Of a stretch of DNA of 64,000 bases, positions 22,200-34,079 are shown piece after piece (position 1 is the first letter of the stretch; each line of letters begins with the position of its first letter). Under the pieces are notes generated by a model. That model was not told the origin of the DNA and made no database searches. It worked only from the letters and a program-made list of their open reading frames with translations. The DNA comes from Larix kaempferi (taxonomy: Eukaryota; Streptophyta; Pinopsida; Pinales; Pinaceae). Made by a program: the position numbers and the translations under genes. The DNA lies in the NCBI GenBank assembly GCA_027924585.1, contig BSBM01000096.1:7625501-7689500 (forward strand). The letters are read 5' to 3'.

Positions 22200-25100
22200 C
22201 AATGTTCTGGAAAAGAGAATCAATTAAGAATTTTCACAAAATTGTAGCACATATGTAATGTCAAGAACTTGAAAATCATGTAAGAAAAGGTAATTTCCAT
22301 TATGAAACAATTTACAATTCAAACTCTGCAAAGGATTTTTACCTCAAAACAAAAAAACATAATTCATGTTAATAATATCGAAGAACAATTTATGTGATTT
22401 CAACTTTCCATTCTTTAAATGTTGCTACAATTTTAGAATGACACACAACTCTAATGTTTGAAAAAATTGAAACATGCACATTCCCACTTCTATATGTGGC
22501 AAAGATAAAATAAACAAGCAATCAAGAATTCAACTTCGAGAAAAGCCAAGCATTACAGAAAACAAAATTTGAAATAACAAAACCTGAAATTGCAACCAAC
22601 CTAGTAATTGGAAGTCATTAGACATTAAATGGTGGATTAAGGTTGGAGCATTAATATTAATAAACATTTCTATTGAATACCAAAGATAATGGTATACAAG
22701 GAAAATATATTTTGGTATCTTTCTAGACTCTAAATTGACAATTAAAAGAGTTCTATATGAGGCAAGAGGAAAAAGGGAAACATTCTTATTAGCATGAAAG
22801 TCAAGTTGCTTATCATAAATATTTGGCATGTCAACCTAGTAAAAGGCCATCAATTTGGAAGATTAGTTAATACAAATTTAAATATGTTGGAAAACCTTGT
22901 TTTGCATTTCTACTAGAAAAATGTGGAGGTATGGAGCTGTGTAATTGAAGCAGTAAGCACATGTTTTTTGTTAGAGAATGATTAAAGATATCCACTTTAT
23001 AATTCATCTAGTTATTTACTCACTAATATTTCTTAACTTCTTCATAAAATAAGTAATCCATTGAAAATATGGAAACCACAAGCAAACCTAAATGTAAAAG
23101 GAATTAATCCAAATTCCAATTAAAAGGTAGAAAACAGAGCATAGGCCCTAGCCATCCATTCTGAGTTGATTTGATCGATCAAATTTGTATTGATTGTGTA
23201 TAAAAATGCAATTATAACAACATCTAGGTTGGAATTTTGGGATGGAAAGAATCTAATAGAAATATTGAAAATTTTCAAGTCTTTCTATTTCCTTTTCCCC
23301 TAAGTATTTTATATGTTACTCAGCATCAGATATTACGAACGACAACTCCGTGAAAACCCCAATGGTGTGGAAACAATGCTACTTAACAAGAATGTGATCT
23401 CCCTTTTTCAATTTCCACCTATTAAATACTAATTTGTTTGTTCACCCCGATTCCTTAAATAATGATGAAGCTAGTGAACTGATTAGCTATTGTTCAATTG
23501 AATTTTCTATTTTTTATAGCACCATATGCTAAATAATTTTTTTTTTTTCATAGGCCATTATTGTAGAATGCCTAAAATTTTGTAAGCAATTCATATGTTA
23601 TTAGATCCCTTTTATATAAATCTAGATTATATGGAAGATAACGCAAAAGAAATATAATCCCGCAAATGTCTATAAATAGAGTTCAAAGAGGTGTTAAAAC
23701 AAATATATGATCAAACACTCATAGTCTACTCTGAGATGTCTTTGTCCTTATTTCAGAAAAACAACAACGAGAAAGGAACATTATTGGGTACATAGCTGTA
23801 TATATAAGATGCAAATGTAGAGAATAGAGACATAGAAGAAGCCTTGAATTCTGGAGTGATTTCTATGGAGATTGCTTTCAAATCCAGAGAAACACGAAGT
23901 ATCTTCCCCTTCTCTGTAAATGCATGCATGCAAGTATTCATGTGTTTAGATTACATTTATCCAAAGGTTTGGGAAATCCCAGTTTTAGTCTTTTAGAATA
24001 TAGAGAAACATGGCAATGGTCAACTATATTGAGGGTGAAATATGCACAAGGCATGTTCTTTTGAGAAAAACCAAAGATATCAGTCTGAAATCAGTGATCA
24101 ATCCACCATTTACAAGACATTCATCTTCAAACTCAGGAAGCATGGAGCAAAATTTTTTTCCAGTCCAATCTTCATTTGAATCCCATAAGCTATCCAAGGT
24201 ACATAATTGGTAAACTATGTTTATATTTTTCAAACTGTTAGGTTAATATGTTAGAATAATGGATCAATATGTTTTAGTGTCTGACTGTAAAATATTCATA
24301 AATATTTGTTTTCCTATCATAAAGTGATGGTTAACTTTCCCAAGTACGATGTGGGGAACCAATTTTTAGAAAACTTCAAAAGCCATCATCAAGTTGATCC
24401 ACTGTGTAAAATCAATATCGGAAAAACATCAAAGTTTTTAAGTCTTTCCCCATGGGGAAGAAGAATGTGAGTAATAATCATCCTTTTACAAATAAGTACA
24501 CATAGGAAATGGTCAACTATATTGAGGGTTAAATCCACACAAAAAATGTTGTTCTGATTTAAACTAGAGATATCAGTCTGAAATCAGTGATCAATCCACC
24601 ATTTACAAGCCAGTCGTCTTCAAACTTAGAAATCATGGAGCAATTAATGTCTTTCCAGTCCAATCTTATTTTGAATCCCATAAGATACCCAAGGTACATT
24701 ATCGCTTGCACCAAATTATAGGAATATAATTCCCGTAACCACTGTAAGGTTTGGTATTTGGAATAGTGAATGAAGGTTCTAAAATGACAAAGGGTTTATA
24801 GGAGCCCTGTATGCCATCAAGAATGGAACATAGGTTGGAATAAACATTCCATTTCATTGGAAAAGGAGGGCCACAAAACAATCATGATCCTAAAATATTT
24901 GCAGATCATTTTCCAACACTATACCTTTCAAAAGTATGGACACATACCTTAATTTCAATGCCATTCAAAAGGAATAGAATGATTTCCATCACCCTACTAT
25001 CTACATTTTCGAGGAATAGATTGATCACACCTCCATTTGTGATTTCCCGCAACCACAACCAAACCATGAAATATAAACACGAGTTTGATCAATGGCATTT

Positions 25101-25880
25101 TATACATTGTAGAAAATATTTGATGCACAAAGGATAGGATATGAACACATGACTAACCTATCTAAGTATTTAGTGAATGCCATTGTCCTATAAGTTTGTC
25201 AACCTGGAAGATAACGCAAAAGAATCAACCATGGACACAAAAGTGTATGGCCAAAACCCTCCCTCCTATGTACGAAGACAAGAAGAATTGAAACATGAAA
25301 ATGTTAGTTCAAAAAAAAAAAGGAGGGGAAACACATTTTATCACATTTCGGAAACATGAAAATATTAATTCCAAAAAATCCTAAACGGAGGGAAAACACA
25401 TTTTATCACATTTCCAATGGATTGATTTTAAAGAGATATTTTTATTTGTGTGGGGTTTAACATTGGTATTATCAGTAGAAAATGATGGGTTTTAAATATT
25501 ATTATTATGTTTGTGTGGGGTTTAAATATTGGTTTTCTTTTAGTAAAATCAAATTCACCCAAGTTGTTTTTAGAGAGGGAAAGATGAATTTTCTAAGCAA
25601 GGAATAAATTGTTCAAATGCATTTTTAAAATGATTGAGAATAAAGAGGAAGGGGAACATCCTTTGGATCCCATACCCTTTCTCATTTGGTTTCCATTAAT
25701 CCATCGCTATAACGCATACTCTACCCTTTCTCATTTAGTTTCCATTCATCCATCACTAGATCCCAGAGTTCTTTTGGAAGTATATGACGGGTGAGTTTTT
25801 GGCTCTTTGTTAAAATATTCATGACCAAATATACACAAATATATCTATGATGATGATAATGAAATAGATTATTCCTATAA
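22200..25880. other. 3.7 kb without recognised genes; one direct duplication
   Basis: AT-rich with short frames only. A ~195-bp segment (24010-24205) is repeated at about 24505-24697 (shared GGTCAACTATATTGAGGGT and AGATATCAGTCTGAAATCAG). The first copy is open for 67 codons from 24010 and ends at a GT that could be a splice donor (CCAAGGTACATAAT), so it may be a duplicated gene-fragment exon. At 25290-25410 a shorter direct duplication contains AACACATTTTATCACATTTC twice. Confidence 0.45.
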
Positions 25881-25884
25881 CGAT

Positions 25885-25931
25885 GATGATTTCGATGGAT
25901 CGTCATCATCATCATCATCATCATCGTCATT

Positions 25932-25966
<35 letters not shown>

Positions 25967-26110
25967 TTCCATCATCGTCATTATCATATAATCATATCAT
26001 CATCAATGTCATCAACATCATCGTCATCATCAACATCATCATCATCGCCATTATCGTCGTTGTCATCATCATCATCACCATTCATGATGTCATTCTCATT
26101 GTCATCTTCG
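25885..26110. repeat. (TCA)n-rich microsatellite
   Basis: Imperfect TCA/TCG/TTA trinucleotide repeats over about 225 bp, directly left of the transposon end. Long His-, Ser- or Met-rich frames on either strand here are products of the repeat and not genes. Confidence 0.9.
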
Positions 26111-26173
26111 GGTGGAAACGCGAAGGTGGGTTACACTTTGGTGAGAATCGGCCGCCGAAGAACCATAGCGGAA

Positions 26174-26362
26174 GTTGTTCGGCCGAATAAGTTTAACTAT
26201 TTGGCCGAATAATTAAACTTATTCGGCCAAATAACTTATTATTTATTCGGCCGAATAACAATTAACGGGCCACCGTTAGACCTAACGGTGGCCTCGATGT
26301 GTGTGCGAGGTTTTAGCCGGACGGAGAAAACGCACGGCGATGTGAATTATTCGGCCGAATAA
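26174..26362. repeat. Left-end cluster of the TTATTCGGCCGAATAA palindrome
   Basis: Exact copies lie at 26243-26258 and 26347-26362. Variants with one or two changes lie at 26175-26190, 26197-26212 and 26219-26234. The first and third variants sit in 23-bp inverted arms (26174-26196 and 26213-26235) around the middle one. A separate 12-bp-arm hairpin (GGCCACCGTTAG / CTAACGGTGGCC) is at 26268-26293. Arrays of short palindromes near transposon ends are usually transposase-binding sites; that role is inferred. Confidence 0.75.
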
Positions 26363-26363
26363 T

Positions 26364-26869
26364 TATTCTGCATAAAAGCTTGGCCGCGGCCATTGTTTTT
26401 CATTTTCGGCCGATGTTGTCGACCCCGTTGGCGCTGTTGGTGGTCCCATATCCGCGTCAACAGTTTGGTCTGTCACCTGACCACCCACTGTTTGTTGTCA
26501 TCGAACTCCGCCACCCGATTCCTCGCTGTTGTGTGTCCCTTCTCCGCCACCCTGCGCGTCAGGATTTGCTTGGCGGTTCATCGTTTCTGCAATGTTATTC
26601 CGCCAGCTTCTGCCTTTACCATTCGCTCGTCCGCCACCTTTTGTTTCCCCCATCTGCTTGTATGCGAGGTTCTGCCTCTGCCGCTGGGTCGTATTTCTAT
26701 TTGGACGTTTGGACGTTCTTTGGAGGAGTCTGCGTCTGTACATCTGCAGGTTTAGCGTGCATTTGCACTTCTTTTGGTGGAGCTTTGGCATTGGAGTGTT
26801 CTCCTGTGGACGTTCGCACAACAGTAAGGTGTTGTAGCTGGGGACCTATCAACTCGACGGTGTGTAGAG
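26364..26869 (+). promoter_or_regulatory. GC-rich promoter / first-exon region of the plus-strand transposon gene
   Basis: This stretch is far richer in G+C and CpG than its surroundings, as expected of a promoter and 5' exon. It contains CATAAAAG near 26371 as a weak TATA candidate. A good splice donor follows at 26870 (GAG/GTAAAT), with an acceptor at 26945 (TTGCAG). A further short exon, 26946-27060, ends at GAG/GTAAGT. Several overlapping frames are open on both strands but none resembles a protein, so I treat them as by-products of composition. Confidence 0.45.
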
Positions 26870-27130
26870 GTAAATCTTTGGCATATTTAATTTGTAATTT
26901 TTTTTTTTTGTGAGTTTCTTTTTTAATTTGTTATTGTTATTGCAGGTTTTCTTTTCTTAGTTGTTTGGCTCGTTATGTTTTGGCTGTTTAAAATTCCTCT
27001 TGGGGCTCTCTTCGGCTAGATCTAAATTCGCCCGGTTTCGTTTCGGCTGCGTCTAAAGAGGTAAGTAGATTTTTTTTTTTAAATTCAAGAGTTAATTATT
27101 GGTTGAAAAGTTTTGAGTTTGTTCCTGTAA

Positions 27131-27516
27131 ATGAACTCTGCCCAAATGGGCAGAGTTCATTAACTCTGTCCAAAATTGGGTAGAGTTCATGGACTCTGTC
27201 CAATTGGGCAGAGTTCATGGACTCTGTCCAAATTGTAGTCAAATCGTATGTTGAAAATTATTTAAATTTAAATATAAAAGAGGAATATATTGAGTGTTTA
27301 GTTAGTTACTTCTGTTAAATTGTTGATTTTGCTTATGTGTTTAGAAATAAAAATAAAAGTAGGACTGTAATTGTATTTGCAAATGATATATCCCATTTAT
27401 ATATACGCTTGTTTTGTTTGTTGAACTCTGTCAACATGGACATGGACAGAGTTCATGAACTCTGCCAACATGGACATGGACTGAGTTCATGAACTCTGTC
27501 TATGTTGACAGAGTGC
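27131..27516. repeat. Two clusters of short palindromes (AACTCTG...CAGAGTT)
   Basis: At 27131-27240 three or four ~30-bp units of the type GAACTCTGCCCAAATGGGCAG followed by AGTTCAT stand in tandem. At 27421-27516 a second form, AACTCTGTCAACATGGACATG followed by GACAGAGTTCATG, repeats. Each unit is a hairpin. They lie in the predicted 5' intron (27061-28543) of the plus-strand gene. Confidence 0.7.
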
Positions 27517-27776
27517 AGAGATCAATATATTAGTTCTATTACAAACTGTGTTGATGGATAGCTATAGATACAATGAAACTTTAGACGATTAAACTCAACT
27601 TTTGATACAACAAAACTTTAAAATTGACTTTAGGTACAACGAAACTATAGACATAAATAGACTTTAATTTAGATGTACTAGGAAATAACAAACACATTTA
27701 GAAGATTGGTATAGTAATTTTTATACATTCGAACAATAATAGTCAGTCATTTTAAAAACTATTAGATTATATTATG

Positions 27777-28240
27777 CCACAATGGTCTTGAGTTTTATCC
27801 TTGTAAAGGTGGCGATTCTTGGTATTATGTTTTTCTTTGGTTGCATCATGGCAAACTTGGAGAACATAATACCAAGAATCGTTACCGTTATCAAGTTGAA
27901 ATTGAAGACCATTGTGGAACATGGCAAATTTGGGAAACATGTCATTTAACTTGAAACATAATACCATGAATGGTTGATTTTTTTTTATTTTATGGAATAA
28001 TGAAAATATTTGTATATATAATTTATGTTTAAAGTATTAAAATATCTTGATTAAATTATTAATTTAAGAAACTGAAGACCATTATCGAACATGGCAAATT
28101 TTGAAAACATGTCAAATTCGAAACATAATACCATGAATTGTCAATTTTGTTTTATTTTATGGAATAATGAAAATATTTGAAGATATAATTTATGTTTAAA
28201 GTATTAAAATATCAATTAAGTTATTAATTTAAGATTTAGA
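27777..28240. repeat. Fold-back sequence followed by a ~168-bp tandem duplication
   Basis: CCACAATGGTCTT (27777-27789) pairs with AAGACCATTGTGG (27905-27917). Nested inside, CGATTCTTGGTATTATGTT (27813-27831) pairs with its complement at 27863-27881, giving a ~140-bp hairpin. The right arm and its flank are then repeated from 28074 (GAAGACCATT...AACATGGCAAATTTTG...TAATACCATGAAT). It lies inside the predicted 5' intron of the plus-strand gene. The short minus-strand frame across it is not taken as a gene. Confidence 0.65.
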
Positions 28241-28557
28241 TTAAAAGTTAAAACAGGTTCATGAACTCATTCTTTGACATAAAGAAATGAACCCTTCACT
28301 TAGTATTTAACTATATTGGTTCCATTCATTTTAAATATTCAAAAACACTTAGAACATTGGTACATTAATTCTTCACACATCTAACAATATTAGCTATACT
28401 CTTTTTAAGAACTATTAGATGATATTAGGTAAATCTAGGTCCTTATTAAATAACTTAGTCTGTTTAGCAGCTAGGTTTTAGAATTTGTCGAATTAACATG
28501 TAGGATTTGAATATGTAATTAGTTGATATTTGTGCAAGTGTAGACATTATATATCAA

Positions 28558-30813
28558 ATGGAAAGAGATGATTCTTTGAGGCGAAAGCGTAGGAGGTCTT
28601 CACAAACTTATGGGGTTGGTGTTACAAGTGATAATCGGAGGTTTTCAACCTCCCCTCGGGAATCTAGTTTATTGTATAGTTCACATCGACGAGGTGAAAG
28701 GGGTACAAATGATTCCCCTATATCTTCTGTGGGAGAACATCGATCTCGACCCTCTCTTGGTACATATGAATATCGATCTTTTAACATGTACATGCAATTT
28801 TTTTTTTTGTGTATGCAAAAATTGTATTTGTGTTTAAACAGAACTTTGTTTTTATCTGAAGCAGAGCATGGTTCAGAAGATGCTTATGATTCTATAGGGA
28901 GAGAGACAGAGCAAGCAAGGGAGATGGATGAGGGTGCAGAGCAAGGTTCTCAAGAGGCTCATCATTCTACACAAGGTGATTATGGTCGAGCTAGGACGCA
29001 ATATGTTGAATTAATTGAGGGTTGTACACCCATTACAACATATCCATCTGATCTACCTCGGGAGCTTCCATGGGAAAGTGGTGATGATCAAATGACTCTT
29101 GAAAGATGTAGATCTCACTACAACAAGTTGGAAAATGATTTGTCTACTATGGATCTCCCTCCAGAGAGTAAACAAAGTTTGGAGATTGTTTTGGGATCAT
29201 TGCAAAAATTCATTCAGGCATATGAGAATCTCGGACCAACTACAGATGATTTTGTTGATTTGATGCGAAGACGAAGGGAACAAGTGATGGGTCCAGACAA
29301 ATGGGATGTTGTGAAGGAGAGAGTGACGAAAGAACAGGCCAAATCAATGTTTAACTTCAAAGAAGGTCTAAAGAGAGAAATGTTGAAAGTGCAATATTTC
29401 AAGCATCTTGATCTTGCACATCTACTCTATGATCAGTTTCTCGTGGCCTATGGTCGGTTTCCATGGAACGATGAGGTTTCTCAATATTTTGCTAGATTTT
29501 TTTATGCTGAGTTTTTCTTAAATATGAAGCCATACTATACCGATGTTCATTCAAAATTTTATGGAGTTGGAAAGGATCGAATATATAATCGAGAAGGTAC
29601 TCTTAGAGATCCTACAACTCTTCGACCTCCACCCCATATATCTCGCCCACCTAGGTTGGTGGCATTAAGATCAGAGATAGAGCCCACATATCAACTTGGG
29701 ACAATTGCAAGGAATTTTGTTGGTGATGGTTTATCGTCAGCAATAGTTGGAGTAGATGTGGGATTAGTTCGAGAAAGGGCTCATTCTGTTATTCGTAAAA
29801 AGTTCGTTTACAAAACTAATGATGAGATAGATGGAATGAGCATTGAAGATCTTAGGGCATATGCCAAGGTTTGTCGCGACTTAGTGGCAAATGTTATATC
29901 CAATAACACATCAAGTTTGGAAGAGGTTTGTTGATTATGATATGACTTGATCTTAATTAAATATTTTATTCATTTTGAATTGAATTTTTTCGTTACATTA
30001 TATGAATGATAAATTATGTTTTTTGATGTAAAGTAATAGGTACATTTTGTAAATGTTTAAATTGGTTGCAGTTTTCAAGAATGATGAATGAACATTCTTT
30101 CCATCTTTCAACTAGCAAAAATCTAGAGAATATTCGAGAGGTACATATTTATTATTTATATATTTGTAATTATGTTTGAACTTTATATATATATATATAT
30201 ACATTTTTAATTTTAATTTAACTATGCATCTTATTGTTAATTTGACTTATCCATGCAGGTTTCTTTAGATACAAATTTTATAAATGATTTACCATCTATT
30301 GTGAGCTAATATTTTTTTAATTTTTTTGTTTTAGTTTTAAGTTAATTGATACAGTAATTTTTTTGGTTTGCATTATCTTTTATTTATTAATACAATTTAA
30401 ATTTTAGGGGGGAGATATAGGTTCTCTGCTTCATGCAACCGATATTGGCAAGGAGGTAATTTTGTTCACTGCTTTAATATTGTTCTCTGCTTTAATATTT
30501 TAATTTTTATGGATTTAGTTAAAATTTGTTCAAGTAATTTATGAGATTCATAAATTGATTTTATACATGTTGCAGCTTGGGTCTCTTAAGTCTTTTGGAG
30601 GCAAAGGGAAAACTCCTTTGGAGGATGGTGGTGGACAAGTATTTGGAGAATTTGATGTAATATTGTTAATAATTGAAATGTTTTTTGATATATAAGTTTA
30701 ATATTTTAATTTTATGAATATAGTTTTTAAATAATTTAAATGATATTCATAATCTGTTTTTATACATGTTGCAGGGTGGGTTGAGTCCAGGAGGAGGCCC
30801 TAGTGGAGGATAG
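28558..30813 (+). CDS. Transposon-borne spliced gene of unknown function (513 or 548 aa)
   Basis: I do not recognise this protein. Coding exons are 28558-29925, 30072-30140, 30259-30300, 30408-30455, 30576-30656 and 30775-30813 (TAG). All these introns are GT-AG and in phase 0, and no stop breaks the frame, so the gene looks intact. ATG 28558 follows an acceptor at 28543. A further 105-nt GT-AG intron (28760-28864) removes a Phe/Leu-rich stretch in frame and gives 513 aa; otherwise 548. The N-terminus is Arg/Ser-rich (RRKRRRSS), followed by an acidic part and a mixed-charge globular region (KWDVVKERVTKEQAKSMF, YGRFPWNDEVSQYFARFFYA). The C-terminus is Gly-rich. It converges with the transposase gene at the other end, so a role in transposition (accessory or DNA-binding) is plausible but inferred. 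Confidence 0.7.
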
Positions 30814-31094
30814 CATGGTGGACATTTTCTTTTTATAGCATGGTGGACATTTTTTTTTTGTTGATATGCATAGATTGCAAAGATTTGTTTTGGACATATC
30901 GATGAGATTTATTTTTGGACTAGATACATATATGTACATTGAACTTGCATGTTCATGAGCATTTTTTTTAGGATTATATACATTTTCTTTGAACTTACAT
31001 GTTTTGTGAAACTTGGTTTAAATGATCTAAGTTTATTTTTATTTATTTCGCATATTTGGTGTGATTTAAAGGTTTAGAATATGTACTTGCATGT

Positions 31095-31756
31095 TTAAAT
31101 GAATGAATGAATGTTAAGAACATGATATTCTTGAATATTATGAAGTTTATGAATGTTAAAGGAAGTTTAAAAATAGATGCACATAGGTTTAAAGTTCATG
31201 AATGGGGAAGTTTTGATTGAAACATGAATGAATGTTAAGATTGAAAATATTAAGAACATGAATGTTATCTTTGAATGTTAGGAAGTTTAAGAATGTTAGG
31301 AAGTTTAAGAATGTTAGAAGTTTTGATGGAAATATGGATGAACACGGAAGTTTAAAAATGAATGTTAAGAACATGAATGTTATCTTTGAATGTTAGGAAG
31401 TTTAGGAATATTATAAGTTTTAATAGAAATATGCATGAACTGGGAAGTTCAGGAATGTTATGAAGCTTAGGAATATTCTAGGAAGATTAGGAATGTTATC
31501 TAAGTTTTGATGAAAATATGGATGAACTAGGAAGTTTAAAAATGAATGTTAAGAACATGCCTGTTGTCTTTGAATGTTAGGAAGTTTGAGAATATTAGAA
31601 GTTTTGATAGAAATACATGGATGAACTAGGAAGCATAAAAGTGAACACATGTTGAGTTCAAATTTTAGGAATGTTAAGAAGTTTAGGAATGTTTGAAGTT
31701 TTGATGGAAATATGGATTCAAACTAGGAAGTTTAAAAATGAATGTTAAGAACAAGA
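31095..31756. repeat. ~105-bp tandem repeat, left segment
   Basis: The unit contains GAATGTTAGGAAGTTTAGGA, AGTTTTGATAGAAATATGGA, TGAACTAGGAAGTTTAAAAA and TGAATGTTAAGAACATGAA. Several imperfect copies lie just downstream of the plus-strand gene. The array is cut at 31756 by the Ty1-copia insertion and resumes at 46145, then again at 49756. One central array was split by two insertions. Confidence 0.85.
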
Positions 31757-31990
31757 TGTTGATGTATATGTAACTTCGGAATGTATTTCATCTGTATATT
31801 ATATATATATTTATTGTACCCTTATAAGAGATGTGTTATTCCTCTATAAGGAAGTGTCGTCATGTGGATTGACAAGTGTCGCAAGTATGTGTACTTGCCG
31901 ATGGGTTATTAGAACACCTTATGGGGTCGGCCCTAATTAATATATATTATAATGTGGGTGTATCAAAATAGACAAGTCGGCCCCAGTAGG

Positions 31991-34013
31991 TGTCATGTAC
32001 CAAATTTGGAATTGGGTCACAATGGCCTAATCACATTAGCAATATTCATTAGAGTTTGTAAAATTGATGTTAAGGGTCAAATAATTGCCAAGGAGGAAAA
32101 TTACTAGTTTCCTAGGTTTGGGGTGGAAGCTTTGGGATTTGGAATAAGGCGGATAATAAATGATGTTTAGACATTAGAAGGGTTCAAGTATTTAATAAAT
32201 AGAGTGAATAAATAAATTCAAGAGAAATCCTAAGTGACAAATGGTTTTGGAGACATATGGAGGATGTGGTACCCACACTAGCTTGATTTTTCATAATACA
32301 TGGTATCTCTCTTTTGCAAATTCGAATTAATGGGAATGTGAACACTCTTGGGTGAGTTGGTAAGTCATAACACATGTCATTGAGCATCTTAGGTCTAATT
32401 TGGAAGGATTGGTAACCTCCATGGAAGATAAAGAGTCAAAGTGGAAGTTTATGGACACTTGGGCTAGATTCCCTAGCCCCTATGACACTAATGATGGAGC
32501 ATCTATGACAACTATGACAAATTGCAGACCTGACCTCTGACATCTGACCACTATGACATGTCAGCCCCAAAAATAGGCTCAAAGAAGGAGAATTTGGGAG
32601 TGGAAGAATCCAAAGAGACTCAAAATCGAATTTGGGAGAAGATGGAAGGTTGGAACTAGGAGACAAGTGGCAAATGTGGAATATTTCCTAAATGAAAATC
32701 TGTTGAATCTATTGAGAGGATTTCGACCCTTAGAAGGATAATTTTGGTTATAAAATGTAGAAATGAAGTATGAGAATAGATTTTGATCATTTGTAGAATT
32801 TGCAATTGCATTTGTGAAGAGGGAGAGCTAGTGGATGACTAGTTTCTTGCCTTAGCCAATTTCGAGGGTGAAAGATTCCCATCCAAGTTGGCAATTGGAA
32901 AGGCCATTCAGACCTTTCATTTGGAGCTTTAATGGAGTCTTTATTTGCAGGTGTAAGCTACAAGTAAGCTCATGATTTCTTCTATTGCAGCTCGCTCCTT
33001 CAACCATTTCCAATTTTGATGGCATATTCTTGATCCTTGAGGGAGGGCGTTTTTGGTGAGCTATTGTACTCTTTGGGGGAGCTTATAATGACCCATTTAT
33101 TTTGTAATATGAATTAAATACTCTGTTCTTCATCTCCAAAAATTTTCAGGTCGAAATTCCAAGTAGAAATGTATAAATCTCATTTTTAATGGAAGAACAA
33201 TGCCATTTCCCCACTACCTTGTTGTGAGCCAATGTATTGATGATGATTTCGAATGAATGGATGATTCTCTGATATATTTGTGATAAATATACTACCATGG
33301 ATGTCTTATACAAGTTTCATGTACTGTACTTGAGCATTTGAAGCATTTTTACTCAGTTTAATTGCATTGGGAGAAGAAATAGTGCCATTTCCCCAAGGGT
33401 CGAATTGGGGATTTTTGCAATTGAATTGGAGAGGGTGATAACAGTTGTAATAAACCATTAATGGTGCATATGAGACCTTAATAACATACTTAACACATTA
33501 CATACCTCTGTTCATAAATTTGAGTGGGTTTGGAGGCATTTGGGAAGCCATTGTCAGTACTTACCTTAGGGGGATTTGAACCCCAAATTACTAGTAAAAT
33601 TGCATACTTGGTCCAGAATCTATAAGAGAGTTTGCAGAGGTATTTTGGTGGCCATATGTTGTCCCTGAACATCATATTCAATTCCTAATATCATTCATAA
33701 ACCTTCCTTGAAGATTTGAAGGCATTTGGAGTCAATTTGAGACCTAGAGACCAATACTAGTCAAAGGGAAATCACTAGTAAAGTTACCTACATTGACCAG
33801 AATTGAAAGAGTATTTGCAGAAGTGTTTTAAAGGTACACAGGCATCCATGAAACACATATTTATGTTCTAATATCATTCATATACCTTCTCAGAAGATTT
33901 GGGATCATTTGGGGCAAATTTGGGACCTAGAGATCGAAACTAGTCAAAGGTCGAACCAAGGAAAAAAGTGGAAAATTGCAATTTTAATAAAATTCCTAAT
34001 AAGGGACATTACA
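31991..34013 (+). repeat. 5' LTR of the nested non-autonomous element
   Basis: 2023 bp, TG...CA ended, same length as its partner at 36726-38748. The primer-binding site follows after one base. Open frames inside are antisense or short and are also present in the other LTR. Confidence 0.95.
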
Positions 34014-34079
34014 GTGGTATCAGAGCATGGTCCTTGCACCTGTGTATTAGGTACATACATTCAAGAATAATTGGCAGCC

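Larger units (their letters stand above)
8971..22200 (+). mobile_element. Head-to-tail array of three Penelope-like element copies
   Basis: Three copies start with the same AT-rich sequence (ATCAATTTTAAAATAAAG at 8970, 14598 and 20373, with an extra partial copy near 14230). They continue into reverse-transcriptase-like sequence with the block NLWVRYVDDTNVIWPHG. Copies 1 and 2 are interrupted by a Ty1-copia fragment at the same site. Copy 3 is not, and continues into a GIY-YIG endonuclease. RT followed by GIY-YIG on one strand is the hallmark of endonuclease-positive Penelope-like elements. Head-to-tail tandem copies are usual for this group, but unequal exchange after the copia insertion would also explain the array. 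Confidence 0.75.

Noticed and set aside
25883-26212. His/Ser-rich and Met-rich long frames
   Set aside because: Produced by the TCA trinucleotide repeat on both strands; no protein-like composition.
26380-26913. 177-codon plus-strand frame and overlapping frames
   Set aside because: GC-rich sequence is open in several frames on both strands; splice signals cut through it and no domain is seen, so it fits a promoter/5' UTR better.
28788-28841. 54-nt intron within the first coding exon of the unknown gene
   Set aside because: GT-AG and in frame, but shorter than usual plant introns; the 105-nt candidate 28760-28864 is more plausible.
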